Shown one piece after another: positions 44,502-54,350 of a stretch of DNA of 64,000 bases. Position numbers and translations under genes: made by a program. How positions within the stretch are numbered: position 1 is the first letter of the stretch; each line of letters begins with the position of its first letter. The notes under the pieces are model-generated. The model ran no database searches. It was not told the DNA's origin and worked only from the letters and a program-made list of their open reading frames with translations. Source of the stretch: Kalaharituber pfeilii (Eukaryota; Ascomycota; Pezizomycetes; Pezizales; Pezizaceae); the NCBI GenBank assembly GCA_015179045.1, contig WHUZ01000036.1, positions 528,132 to 592,131 on the forward strand, given 5' to 3'.

Positions 44502-44975
44502 GACTGGAATAGAAATACCCAGCCGAAGCTGGCCGCCACTAGATCGGGAGGAAGCCAGGAGGGAAATCGACATGGCCCTCATAAGAACGAAGTCAGCCTC
44601 AGGCCCGGACAATATACAATACGGCCTACTAAAGAAGCTGAAGGGGACCACATTATGGGAAGCAGTACGAGCGAATCATCGACTATATAAATGGAGAATA
44701 CAGCTTAGCAAGAGGATTCAACGTAGTTATGATTCTTAAGGAAGGTACAAATTTTTTTTTTTTTTTTTAATATCACATAACCCCGCGTGCAGCTGTTCGC
44801 CAAGGCAGGGCAAGGTACAAATAAAAGGGAGGTGGAAAGATAGAGACCTATAACACTGCTCAATACAATAGTAAAGCTGGGCCAGAAGGTAGTGACAAAT
44901 CTATTATAGGCTCAAAATGCCCTATTCGGGGAATCCCAGATTGAGGGTTTGCCACATCAAGGGGCAGAGGACCTT
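44502..44975 (+). pseudogene. LINE ORF2 remnant: start of reverse transcriptase
   Basis: The continuation of the LINE at 36620-37231 beyond the nested MITE and gypsy insertions. It reads REEARREIDMALIRTKSASG, then PDNIQYGLLKKL, the typical LINE RT entry motif (K-x-x-S-x-GPD-x-I-x-x-x-LL-K-x-L). After a micro-SINE at 44753-44811 the frame gives RPITLLNTIVKLGQKVVTNL, preceded by TAG where Tyr is expected (YRPI), and later another stop. The catalytic YxDD region is missing; the element is cut by the ORF1-only insertion that follows. Confidence 0.8.
44753..44811 (-). mobile_element. Micro-SINE-like insertion in LINE RT
   Basis: A 59-bp minus-strand copy: T-run and the complement of GCCCTGCCTTGGCGAACAGC...CGCGGGGTTATGTGATAT. 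Perfect duplications AAGGTACAAAT at 44742-44752 and 44812-44822. Confidence 0.93.
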
Positions 44976-45456
44976 CAACGGCGGCACCACCAAAAAGCCG
45001 AGCAAAGTCCACCACTCCCCAATCCAAAAGTACAGAAAGGGGTCTAGTGCCCACCCCCCAAAGCAGAAGGAGAAGAAGCCTCCAACATTATCTCTGAAAG
45101 CAAGAACATCCCATAAAGAAAGACTTCCGCAATCTGGCCGAGCAGTTGTGGTCCATGGAATAGCGGTGATGAAGAAACTTGGGAAAGTAAGAGATTGGAT
45201 AGAAAAGGCGAACCCGTGGATGGGGAAGATTGTCGCGGCAAGATGGTTGGTGAATAAAGAAAGGAGGGAGGGAAAGAAGACTAGCTCGATTGTTATCTAC
45301 CTAGAGGGGGAGGTAGAATCAGATAGTCAAACATCGGCGAAGGTGCGGTTATCAGGCAAATGGCACCACTCGTGCCTGTATGACTGGGATAGAATCACAA
45401 AGGTGGACAGAAAGGGGAAGGGGAGGGAGGTGGAGGAGATGGACATGACTGCTTGA
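44917..45456 (+). CDS. ORF1-like protein, truncated copy
   Basis: The open frame is 179 codons; the element-derived part begins near residue 25. It contains RAVVVHGIAVMKKLGKVRDW and ends GREVEEMDMTA, closely matching the 316-aa protein at 32288-33238. The retained open frame in a truncated copy shows the insertion is young. Not expected to be functional without the N-terminal half. Confidence 0.75.
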   Translation: MPYSGNPRLRVCHIKGQRTFNGGTTKKPSKVHHSPIQKYRKGSSAHPPKQKEKKPPTLSLKARTSHKERLPQSGRAVVVHGIAVMKKLGKVRDWIEKANPWMGKIVAARWLVNKERREGKKTSSIVIYLEGEVESDSQTSAKVRLSGKWHHSCLYDWDRITKVDRKGKGREVEEMDMTA

Positions 45457-45669
45457 TTTTCTGGGGGGATATTTGGGTATTCATGCTTGATTGTTCTCTT
45501 GGGGATTGGGCTTTCGCTTTGTGTTTCCTCCGCATCACCGAGATCATGGTATTGTTGTGTGCTTTTACAGGGGATGGTTTTGTAGGTAGTTGCACAGGTG
45601 CCTGTCTCCGGGCCATAAGGACTTCGGTCTAGGGACCCTGCCATGGCGAACAGCTGCAAGCGGGGTTAC

Positions 45670-45693
<24 letters not shown>
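44976..45693 (+). mobile_element. ORF1-only retroelement, tail B type, 5'-truncated
   Basis: Homologous to the second half of 32051-33421, from the linker of the ORF to the tail GCCTGTCTCCGGGCC...AAGCGGGGTTACGTA and a long poly-A. The 5' junction is approximate because similarity fades gradually. No clear target duplication found. Confidence 0.8.
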
Positions 45694-45702
<9 letters not shown>

Positions 45703-46860
45703 AGCATCAAAGACCAAATATGACCCCCCAAAATGGGTGCAGATTGTAAGCCATATCCGGTACCGGTATTCAGATCCATGTTCACCCATATTCGGTGCAT
45801 ACGCACCAACTCAAGCTAGCACCAAATGCCAGATGGCATCTGGCGAACACGTACTGGATCATATATTTCTGGTCTGAATTCTCTTTGTGTGTGCAACTTC
45901 CAGACATGATTTTACATCGTCAAGTATTCGAATTCTCGTATCCGGGTAAATTTCGAAAAGGAGAAAGCCCAATCCTGAGTACAGTACCCTTTTTATATTG
46001 TGACATCCGGACATTCTGGTGCAAGCTCACTCGTACAGAATTCCTGACGCAGAGCTGGTAGGTGAGTATCGTCCCTGCGTGTGTACAGTAAGCTCTGTGT
46101 CGACATTACGCAAATGCTTAACAGGACACTCTGATGATTGAAGACAAACTCTTTAAGCATTTGGTCCTTTACCATTGTGTGGACTGAGCATGCTATCTAC
46201 GTGGTCTTGGTTTTGTAGGAAGAAATATCGGAGATAAAAAGACTCAGCATCTTCAAAGGAGGCTTAAAACGCATCTATTATATGCTTCGGTGTGGTATAT
46301 TATATAGTCATTTTTATATCTTCCATGGGCTTTCAAGCCAAATCTCTAATCCTCCTGCGATACTGAGAGTTATTCGAACGTTCGCACTCCGATACAGTCA
46401 ACTGGGAGTCCTGAAAAATAAAATACCAAGGGCTCTAGTCCAACTGCGTACCAGAAATAGCCTAATTGTTTCCAGGGACATGTAAATCTTTGTCTGGAAA
46501 TCATGCTTCCACTAGAAAATTCAAAACTCACAAAAAGAATCCTACCTACGATCAGAGAACGATTGAAGGCCCTCTAGAAGCATGGATATTCCGCAAGAAA
46601 CCTGGTAATATCATTGAAAAGCTCGGGAAATCTACGAACCCTGGAGAGTGCGCGCACAGCCAAAAGTACATATTCCACGTACTGGCTCCCTCCTCCAGTC
46701 CCTAAAGGTCTTTTGCTAAGGGTTGAAAAATGCAAAGTCCCACCGCCTGCACCTGAGCTACAGACCATTGGAGAGACTAGGTCACCATGTGAAAACAATG
46801 GCCTGACTATTGGGCGGCAAAGGCTTGCGAGCCTGGCGCTACAGAATAGGTAAAAGCGAT
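45694..46860. other. No gene recognised
   Basis: Short ORFs on both strands with no motif. It might include further LINE remnant, but I could not identify it. Confidence 0.4.
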
Positions 46861-46937
46861 GGTCCGGATTGTTTTTAACATCGCCATAGCCCACAGGGCG
46901 GCACGCGATTACTGATATAAAAAAAGAAAAATAAAAA
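46858..46937 (+). mobile_element. LINE tail C short insertion
   Basis: ACATCGCCATAGCCCACAGG, then GCGGCACGCGATTACTGATA and an A-rich run. GTAAAAG occurs on both sides (about 46851 and 46938), a weak candidate duplication. Confidence 0.65.
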
Positions 46938-47059
46938 AGTAAAAGTCCCAGAAAATAAAAACCCCTGCCGGTTGCTCTCGTGGTTGAGAATCCCTCATTG
47001 GCTAATTCTCGTCTTGCAGAAACGAGCCTGCTCAGATTAGAGCTCATCCAGTCTAGTTA

Positions 47060-47258
47060 CTGGAAAAGAACGGCGGAGAACGGGGAGGAATATGACGTGT
47101 TGGAGAATTTCTTTTCCGGGATGAGGTTTTGAAGTGGGGGGTGACATAGAGCGGGGAGGGTGCATGTATGTAGCAATTTTCCTGTGAGCCTGTCTCCAGG
47201 CTTTGAGGGCTTGCCCAGGGATCCTGTCATGGCCACGTGCTACAAGCGGGGTTATGTG

Positions 47259-47293
<35 letters not shown>
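47060..47293 (+). mobile_element. LINE family B 3' end, truncated
   Basis: Begins within the end of ORF2 (NGEEYDVLENFFSGMRF, stop), followed by the 3' UTR, tail B with the GGCCACGTGCTAC variant and a long poly-A. TCTAGTTA occurs near both ends, but five extra bases after the poly-A make the duplication uncertain. Confidence 0.8.
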
Positions 47294-47295
<2 letters not shown>

Positions 47296-47750
47296 ATTCT
47301 AGTTAGCTATCTATATAGTACTGAGATAAAAATTTTCGAGAATAACTTGGGCCTCCTCTCTTATCGGGCCAATAGATTTCTATACTTTGTAGCTATGACC
47401 TCTACAAGTGGCTTCTGATCAGCACTTTTAATAAAACTGTGCAAATCTCTGTCAACTTGAGAAAGTCGTCCCATCAAACTAATCAAAATAAAGATAGCTT
47501 GACTTCTACGATATTCTCCTGAATTAAGAATAAATCTATCTTAAAACTACCTCCTCACCTTCACCCCTTTACAACTCCGCAACTTGACAATGCGAAGGTA
47601 AGAGTCACTTTTATTCCATTGGCACTACTATATTAATACTGAGATAGGTTATCGGGTTGTACTCTACTAAACTTGCTACTTGAGGAACTTGAATGCTATG
47701 GTGGATAGCCTGCACTATACGACTCAGCGAAGGGCTCAGCAAGCAATTCA
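47294..47750. other. No gene recognised
   Basis: Moderately AT-rich; nothing recognised. Confidence 0.4.
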
Positions 47751-47850
47751 TTATGTGAGCTAACTAGCAGATTAGCAGATGAGTTAGAAAGTTCAACAAA
47801 CAAGTTCAGCATGTAGTTCTACAAGCGATTCGGCAAGTGATTCGGTAGGG

Positions 47851-48185
47851 GGATTCAGCAGGCACTTTAGCGGAGGATTCAGCAGGCACTTTAGCGGAGG
47901 ATCAGCAGGCACTTTAGCGGAGGATTCAGCAGGCACTTTAGCGGAGGATTCAGCAGCACTTTAGCGGAGGATTCAGCAGGCACTTTAGCGGAGGATTCAG
48001 CAGGCACTTTAGCGGAGGATTCAGCAGGCACTTTAGCGGAGGATTCAGCAGGCACTTTAGCGGAGGATTCAGCAGGCACTTTAGCGGAGGATTCAGCAGG
48101 CACTTTAGCGGAGGATTCAGCAGGCACTTTAGCGGAGGATTCAGCAGCACTTTAGCGGAGGATTCAGCAGGCACTTTAGCGGAGG
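47851..48185. repeat. 24-bp minisatellite, about 14 units
   Basis: Units of GGATTCAGCAGGCACTTTAG + CGGA, nearly identical, with a few 1- to 3-base deletions. On the minus strand the unit is open and reads PAESSAKV per repeat, but the deletions change frame, so it is probably not coding. Degenerate relatives (ATTCAGCRGGC) continue on both sides to about 47750 and 48305, suggesting growth from a shorter 12-bp motif. Confidence 0.93.
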
Positions 48186-48305
48186 ATTCAGCAGGGGATT
48201 CAGGAGATTCAGCAGCCAATTTAACAAGCGATTCAGCAGGCTATTCAGCGGGCTATTCAGCAGGCCATTCAGCGGGCAATTCAGCAAGTGATTCAGCAAG
48301 TTGTA

Positions 48306-48576
48306 GCTAATGGGTGGGCAACTGGAAAGTGGAAGTTTAGAAGAGATAGTGAGCGTAGTGGTGAGATTTTAGTTAGAGAAGTTGATTAGATAAAGTTGAC
48401 AGATATAGTTGTTGTAAATATGACTGCAGCGGAGGGATGTGAGTTTCCAGATAGGAATGTGACACCTAAGGGTAGAGACCAATTTTAAAGGTGCGGGTCT
48501 TGATAATACAGTGCTATCCGTCGGTGTTAAATGTACACCTCTATCAGTTTTTCTCCTCTTGATGTTACCCCCCCCA
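48306..48576. other. No gene recognised
   Basis: Spacer between two minisatellites. A 173-codon minus ORF (48369-48890) covers it but is built partly from repeat sequence and has no known motif. Confidence 0.35.
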
Positions 48577-48643
48577 GGGCGCATCACCCCCCTAGGCGCG
48601 TCACCCCCTAGGCGCGTCACTTCCCTAGGTGCGTCACCCTCCC
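48577..48643. repeat. 17-bp tandem repeat, about 4 units
   Basis: Units of GGCGCGTCACCCCCCTA with small changes. Downstream, at 48660-48680 and 48815-48835, are two short palindromes, CCCGAGCGAAGCGAGTGGG and GCGAGCGTAGCGAGCGGGC. Confidence 0.85.
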
Positions 48644-48900
48644 CAGCAGTTGTATAGACCCCCGAGCGAAGCGAGTGGGGTCTCTCAGTAAGCATGTGTG
48701 TAAGCGGCTGAAAAGTATGTTTACTACTCCGTGACAGCACCAAAGCCCCTAATCCCGGTCGCGAGTGTCGCAAGCTCTGCCTCAGCTCCCGCCGCACGCT
48801 CTGCCCCCATTGCGAGCGTAGCGAGCGGGCATTCTCTAGTAGTGTAGTACTATTGGCTCTGCGCCAGCGCTGCACCACTTGCATCTTCAACTAGAAAGTA

Positions 48901-49275
48901 CAGTTTTACCTAACTGTACCGGACCTCGTAAAAACAAAACTGTAGAGTTTTAAATTCAAATTACTGTACATATAAACTAGTTAGCTGAACTGGATGAAGG
49001 CCGAAGTCATGAGACTGCTTTTTGTACCCTCTATGTGTTATAGTGGTATTTTTAAAGTGTTCTCTATATCTTGAATTCAATGTCTGAAATTCCATAATGT
49101 CTGAGGAGATTAAGAAGACGACGCCCCCTGGAACACCACCTATGGAGTTGCTTACTAAGTCCTGTACCCCCCTGGCGGGCACCCCTGCAAGTTTTGTTAT
49201 ACTAGTAACGGACTCTAGGTTAAACCGGACACAGACTGCAGGATATTCGTCGTCCCGTAGAGGTAGGTAAAACTG
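48901..49275. mobile_element. TIR element (pogo-like MITE), 375 bp
   Basis: Begins CAGTTTTACCTAACTGTACC and ends with the near-complement (CAGTTTTACCTACCTCTAC on the other strand), flanked by TA on both sides (48899-48900 and 49276-49277). No ORF of note. The ends and TA target fit Tc1/mariner/pogo-type non-autonomous elements. Confidence 0.75.
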
Positions 49276-49394
49276 TATACGACGATACTATGGTTGGGGA
49301 CATCTGTACGCAGAGTAAATTGCACCCCAACTTCAACGCTCTAAAGCGCAACTAAAAGAAATAGATAAAATTAGTTTTGTGTCGTAATATGATA

Positions 49395-50234
49395 CAGTCA
49401 CTGGTCAAAAGTCTTGGTGACGCCACTTTTCTTGGCACCTCAAAATGCTTACTTACACAACTTCAATACTCATATCTCCATAATCCATAGCTCAATTTCA
49501 GAAGTTATACCGGCAATTAATAACACCGTGTCTATAGTCTTACATATCACATACAGCAATCATGAGAATAGTAGTAGTCAATTATATGGACCAATAAATC
49601 AGGAGCAAATTCTAGCATTTTTTACCTAAATTCTCTCTGCATAATAGTGTAGTTCCATACAAGGAGAATATTTTTGGGGCTAGTAAATTTTGCTATGAAA
49701 ATACATATTGAGTCCATCTTATTTCATATTTTTGATATTTTTTATGTTGTGTTGCGGGTTCTGTGTGGAGCTATTTATTTCCAGACACCGATATTTGACC
49801 CTAAAATGACAAATTTGTATGGGAATTTGGCAATCTTGGCGTTCTTTGAAGTTTGCGATTTTATCTCGGCAGCCACATGACCCCAACATCTGTTCTACAA
49901 CCGGAACCATGAAGTTTCAGGTAGTACCTATCATAGAAAAAATCCTGTTTGTCTATCTAGTTGTGGTGCTAAAGATACATCACATTTCAAAAAGCCACAG
50001 TTTTTGTATGGAATACCTAGTCATCAATAACTTGTTATAGATATTACACTGCAATCAGTGTGCTATAAGTATATCCTGTGCTATAGCATAAACCATACTG
50101 CTTACACTATCACCAGTTCAAGTTGTAGGTTAATTGGGTCACTTCTCGTGGAGATATCTCAATTTTTGTTCTTATGGACATTGTCGCCGCTTGGTGCTCA
50201 GATCGCTTTCACCAAGACTTTTGACCAGTGACTG
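49395..50234. mobile_element. Tc1/mariner-like MITE, 840 bp
   Basis: Perfect 26-bp inverted ends starting CAGTCACTGGTCAAAAGTC, flanked by TA (49393-49394 and 50235-50236). The interior has no transposase motif; small ORFs there are not convincing. Inserted in the outer element. Confidence 0.92.
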
Positions 50235-50340
50235 TAGATCAGACAATGAAGAATAAAGTTACGAAGCGATATGTATTTATTTGATTTTTTGTTATAGTGT
50301 TTCATAGAGTTAAAGATCAGGAATTTTACATGGAGAGGGG

Positions 50341-50394
50341 TCTTTTTTTTTTTTTTTTTTTATTTCACGTGACCCCGCTTGTAGCTGGCAGGGC
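50341..50394 (-). mobile_element. Micro-SINE-like insertion with internal deletion
   Basis: A 54-bp minus-strand copy: T-run, then the complement of GCCCTGCCAGCTACAAGCGG and GGTCACGTGAAAT. It lacks the middle of the unit but keeps the same 5' start. Duplications GGAGAGGGGT at 50331-50340 and 50395-50404. Confidence 0.9.
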
Positions 50395-51921
50395 GGAGAG
50401 GGGTCATAAATGTCACCCTTTACTACTTAGTAGTAATCACCAAATATAGTATAGTATATATTAGTAGTAGTCTAGCTAAAAATGGAAAGCAGCTGACTAA
50501 AAATGGAATAGAATATGTACTCGAGTACATCTCTTATGCAATACCCCTTTACTACTCCGTACTTGGTTTTATGTTGTGTGCGACTGATGCAATAGATATA
50601 TGCAAGTTCACAGCCAGGCTAGGATATGTAGAGTGTGACAGAGTGATCGGGCAGTAACATTAGTGCGAGCAGTAGCAGCAGTAGCAGCAGTGCTGGCAGT
50701 GGGAGTGGTAGAGTGGTAGAAGCGGTAGAGAGCTGTGGGAGATCGATGGAGCGGTGGAGGTGGGAAGAATACCTTCAAACTCGCTGCATACTATCGGGCA
50801 GAACGTGTATGTACCCATGTACAGTCTACCCTTGCTATACCGGACCTCGCTATACCGGAAACCTTGCTATACCGGATGACCTCTGCCTGCGACATTCGTT
50901 CCCCATACAAATCGCCCTTGCTATACCGGACGCCCAAACAATTCCGGACCAGACAGAAACCTCCATACAAGTAACCCCCTGTCCCCATACAAATAATATT
51001 TGCTATACCGGATACACTAATACTAATACATCTTAGACTACCCCACTTCACACTTGGCTGCCATCACTGCTGCTACCTGCTTCTGCTACTGCCGCTGCTA
51101 CCGCTGCTACCATCACTTGCTACAATATAGTTCAAGTAATGGAAACTGGGCACTCTGCTGCTTCTTTGTCCATGTACTATCATTTCTGAGATTAATTGTT
51201 AAGCACTTATCACTTTGTTTCAAGATATCTGACAAAGTAGATACAGCTACTGATCAGCCCTAAATAGTAGGTTAGATACTTAGGATATCACAGTTAAGTT
51301 AAAGTACAGTAATCTTACAAATGTATCTCGGGAATGTTTACCAAATTCACTTAACTTTTCTTAGAAGGTTTTGAGAGGTGGAGCGACATGGGAAAGGAGT
51401 GGAAAAGAAAGGCGGAGAATGGGGAGGAGTATGACGTTTTAGAGAATTTCTTCGCTGGGGTCAAGTTCTAGAAGCTAGGAGAGCGCGGGGTCGAGTTCTA
51501 GAAGCTAGGAGAGCGGGGGCGACGGCGCGTGGGGGCCATGTACGTAGAGAGTTAGCATAGTTTAGCCTGTCTCCGGGCTATGAGGGCTTGCCCAAGGACC
51601 CTGACATGGCCAAGTGCTACAAGCGGGATTATGTGATTAAAAAAAAAAAAAAAAAAAAAAAAAATTCCAAATCCTTATTCGCTGTCTCCAACCATTGTCT
51701 GACCTTCCCTAGGTCCTTCTATATATATATAATATATAATATAATATATAATATATATAAATAAAAAGATAAAAAAAATCAGAAGAGCAAGGCATAGTTT
51801 TAAGTGGTTATATTGCTCCTTCAGTTATTCTTAAAGATACTGTTAAAGAAAATTTAAGTGATAAAGCTTTTGAACTAGGGGCCATGTATGTAGAGAGTTA
51901 GTTTAGCCTGTCTCCGGGCTA

Positions 51922-52739
51922 TGGTTGGGGACACCTTTAACCGGCACATTTTGATCCTAAATTTCAACACCGATCACCGATGCAACAAAAATCAAAAAAA
52001 ATTTAAACTGCTCATAGATATAAAGAGAATTGAGTAAAGAATAAATCTATGTCATATTTCTAATTTTATGAATTTTTCTAAAAAAGTTATCCTAAGTTAA
52101 AGAGAGGTAAATTTTGGTGGGGGACCCCTAACCGAGTTACATACTACTAATACATATTAGGTAAAATTATATATTAGTAAGCAAGAAAAAATTACTTAAA
52201 AGAGTAAAGTCTAAAGTACATGTAATTACCACTTGCATGATTTCTATATACATATTCCTGAAACTGTTTAGTTTCATAAGTATATCCATTAGAGTATGCA
52301 TTAAGAAATCGCATACAGTGCTCATAGTAGTGAAAGATAGAAGCAGTACTTACAGAATGTAAAGCAGCAGGTACTGTACTGAGAGGTATCACACTGAATA
52401 TGCTGTATACTTGTGAGAGAATGTATGGTGCTCTATGGTAGAAGATGGAGCGAAGCGCGGTATTCCATACAGTAGAGGGTGAGGAAGCGAAGAGCGGTAT
52501 GCGCACTATTCTGTGAGGTAAAGGCATGAGGAAGCGAAAAGCAAGGGACCCAGTGCTCCGTATAGCATAGGGCGAGCGAGGGGTGTGGTATTCTGTATGG
52601 TAGAAAGAGGGCGAGAGCGGAAGGTGTGGAATTCCGTGCGGTAGGGGGCCGGCGAACGAAAAAAAAAAAAAAAAAAAAGGCCTGTATTAGTAAGCAAATT
52701 GAAGAGTTACATAGTGTCGGTTAAAGCCGTCCCCAACCA
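51922..52739. mobile_element. TIR element inside the LINE tail, 818 bp
   Basis: The ends TGGTTGGGGACACCTTTAAC and its near-complement are flanked by TA (51920-51921 and 52740-52741). Removing it restores GGGCTATGAGGGC of tail B. It shares the first 12 bases of its ends with the outer element at 49291-53173, so it belongs to the same superfamily. Confidence 0.9.
52186..52684. mobile_element. Possible further insertion inside the MITE
   Basis: TATTAGTAAGCAA flanks this segment (52173-52185 and 52685-52697), a 13-bp direct repeat like a target duplication. The segment has degenerate 25-50 bp repeats (GGTAG...GGGCGAG) and an A-run near its right end followed by six other bases. Identity unknown. 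Confidence 0.45.
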
Positions 52740-52788
52740 TATGAGGGCTTGCCCAGGGACCCTGCCATGGCCACGTGCTACAAGCGGA

Positions 52789-52822
<34 letters not shown>

Positions 52823-53175
52823 TAACTTTTCTTTAGCATACTTTGGTTCTAGTTGACATTAACATATTTGATGCTTTTCAAGCTTACTTAAGGCCCGATG
52901 TTTTCTATATTTTGTGAGCAACGCATATTGATGTATTTGGCTGGATATGTAAACAAGTTGATGTTTACTTTGTTCATTTCGTATTTCAGTAATTATTTAG
53001 ATTTTTTCCACCCCCCTGTCTGCCAAGCATTTTATTCTATACCGGAACCTTGCTATACCGGACGAAAAGTGCTAGATTTTAGCGATCCGGTATAGCAAGG
53101 GTAGACTGTAAATGGAGTGCTTAGTCATCAAACCAAATGTCGCCCCTACTCCGCGTACAGATGTCCCCAACCATA

Positions 53176-54350
53176 GTACCTACATGCAGTGCCTAGCAGA
53201 AAGAAAGAAAGTCTTCCTAGTATGATTTCACTATGCAGCATAAGAGAAAGTGCGTGTCCACATTTACCAAGTATCCCCTAAAGTCACGAGACATGCAGCT
53301 GATAGCACTCCCCTTGCAAAACAAAACAACTCAAATCAAAAATGTTCAATTTTAAATTCTGAGAGAAGATTCAGGTGCTCCAATGTCCCATTCATGTGTT
53401 CTGTTATTTTTCTGTAATTTTCCCACTAAGTTACTGATTTTTGTGTGATTTTTTATGAAGTACTGTAAGCTTGGCTGCATGTCTCGCAGCTTGCACTTTC
53501 CCTTTTCTGCTACCGGTAGGCACCGTATGTACTGAGTACTCGTTACCAGCATTTAGTGATGTGATGTAGGTGAGGGCCAAGTTATAAGCCGTGCGAGCGG
53601 TCTGTGAGCAGGTGAGGCTGAGGTCTGTACCTAACTTTGGAAGCAAAATTGTATTGAAAATACCCGTCAGTAGCAATATCCATCCCCGATCCAGGAGACT
53701 TTTCTCGCACGGTCATAACAGCCCCACCTGCATCATTAAATGCCAGTAACGAGTACATATGACTTCGTTACTTCTTGCTTGATCAGCAGCACCTATCTAG
53801 ATAAAGCGAAACATGGATCTCATTTCGCTTGTCGCTATGTCAGTAATGCAACGTTGCAACACGATGCAAGTTATTTACCACGCCCAGAAATAATTCGAAA
53901 TTCATAAAAAAACGCTAGCTGAAGCTTGATTATCGACTCTCCGTTACAGGTGGTAGCCAACTGGCCTCTAAGGAGCGCTTTGGCACGTGTCCGTTTTGAC
54001 ACTCAATAGCGTTCTTGGAAGACAAAGGTACTTGGTACTACTGGCGTGTAATGGAAAATATTGCCGGTTAGACGGGCTGTGCTGAGGCGCTGTCTGGTAC
54101 AGACTGTTTGAGAGGCAATACCCCCCCCTGCATCCGAGCATCAACTTTTTCCCAATGGATAACTAGCCTCTGATTGTCCACTATGTATATATTACCAAGG
54201 GTGACACAAATGGCCTTTTCGAGGCACAGCCTGATTCAGATAGAATGCATTGCTGTGGCTAAGAATTCTTGGTCCTACAGCCTTAGGCCGGTTTGTAACT
54301 TCGACCTTAAGCTCAACCACCCACACTGAATTTCCCTCATCTCAACAATC
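53176..54350 (+). promoter_or_regulatory. Upstream region of membrane protein gene 1
   Basis: No recognised gene. Two small overlapping minus ORFs (53352-53552 and 53431-53676) have no known motif. The last 150 bases before ATG 54351 are pyrimidine-rich (CCTCATCTCAACAATC directly before the ATG), consistent with a promoter and leader. Confidence 0.4.

Larger units (their letters stand above)
51363..52819 (+). mobile_element. LINE family B 3' end with two tails, one target duplication
   Basis: Duplications ACTTAACTTTTCTT lie at 51349-51362 and 52820-52833. Inside, the end of ORF2 (EEYDVLENFFAGVKF, stop) and UTR run to a first tail B with poly-A at 51637-51664. Then about 220 bp of AT-rich sequence follow, and a second UTR and tail B whose poly-A ends at 52819. 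A MITE interrupts the second tail. A 27-bp direct duplication (GAGTTCTAGAAGCTAGGAGA...) lies in the first UTR. Confidence 0.85.
50822..53108. mobile_element. Pogo-like TIR element with CTATACCGGA subterminal repeats
   Basis: Perfect 23-bp inverted ends starting CAGTCTACCCTTGCTATACC, flanked by TA (50820-50821 and 53109-53110). The string TTGCTATACCGGA or close variants is repeated several times near both ends, possible transposase binding sites. Net length without the LINE is about 0.8 kb; no transposase. Confidence 0.9.
49291..53173. mobile_element. Outer TIR element of a nest (TGGTTGGGGACA family)
   Basis: The ends TGGTTGGGGACATCTGTACG...GAGTA match inverted at 49291 and 53173 with one mismatch over 27 bases, flanked by TA (49289-49290 and 53174-53175). 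Net length without nested elements is about 0.75 kb, so a MITE. It contains two other TIR elements. Confidence 0.85.

Noticed and set aside
46574..47047. 157-codon minus ORF as a gene
   Set aside because: Its middle (SVIACRPVGYGDVKN) is the antisense of LINE tail C and the rest has no motif; an artefact of the inserted tail.
47891..48219. PAESSAKV repeat protein on the minus strand
   Set aside because: The frame changes at 1-base deletions between units and there is no start context or flanking coding sequence; treated as a minisatellite.
47851..48305. CRISPR array
   Set aside because: Units are contiguous tandem repeats without unique spacers, in a eukaryotic context.
48369..48890. 173-codon minus ORF as a gene
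   Set aside because: It crosses a 17-bp tandem repeat and structured motifs and ends next to a MITE; composition follows the repeats and no domain is visible.
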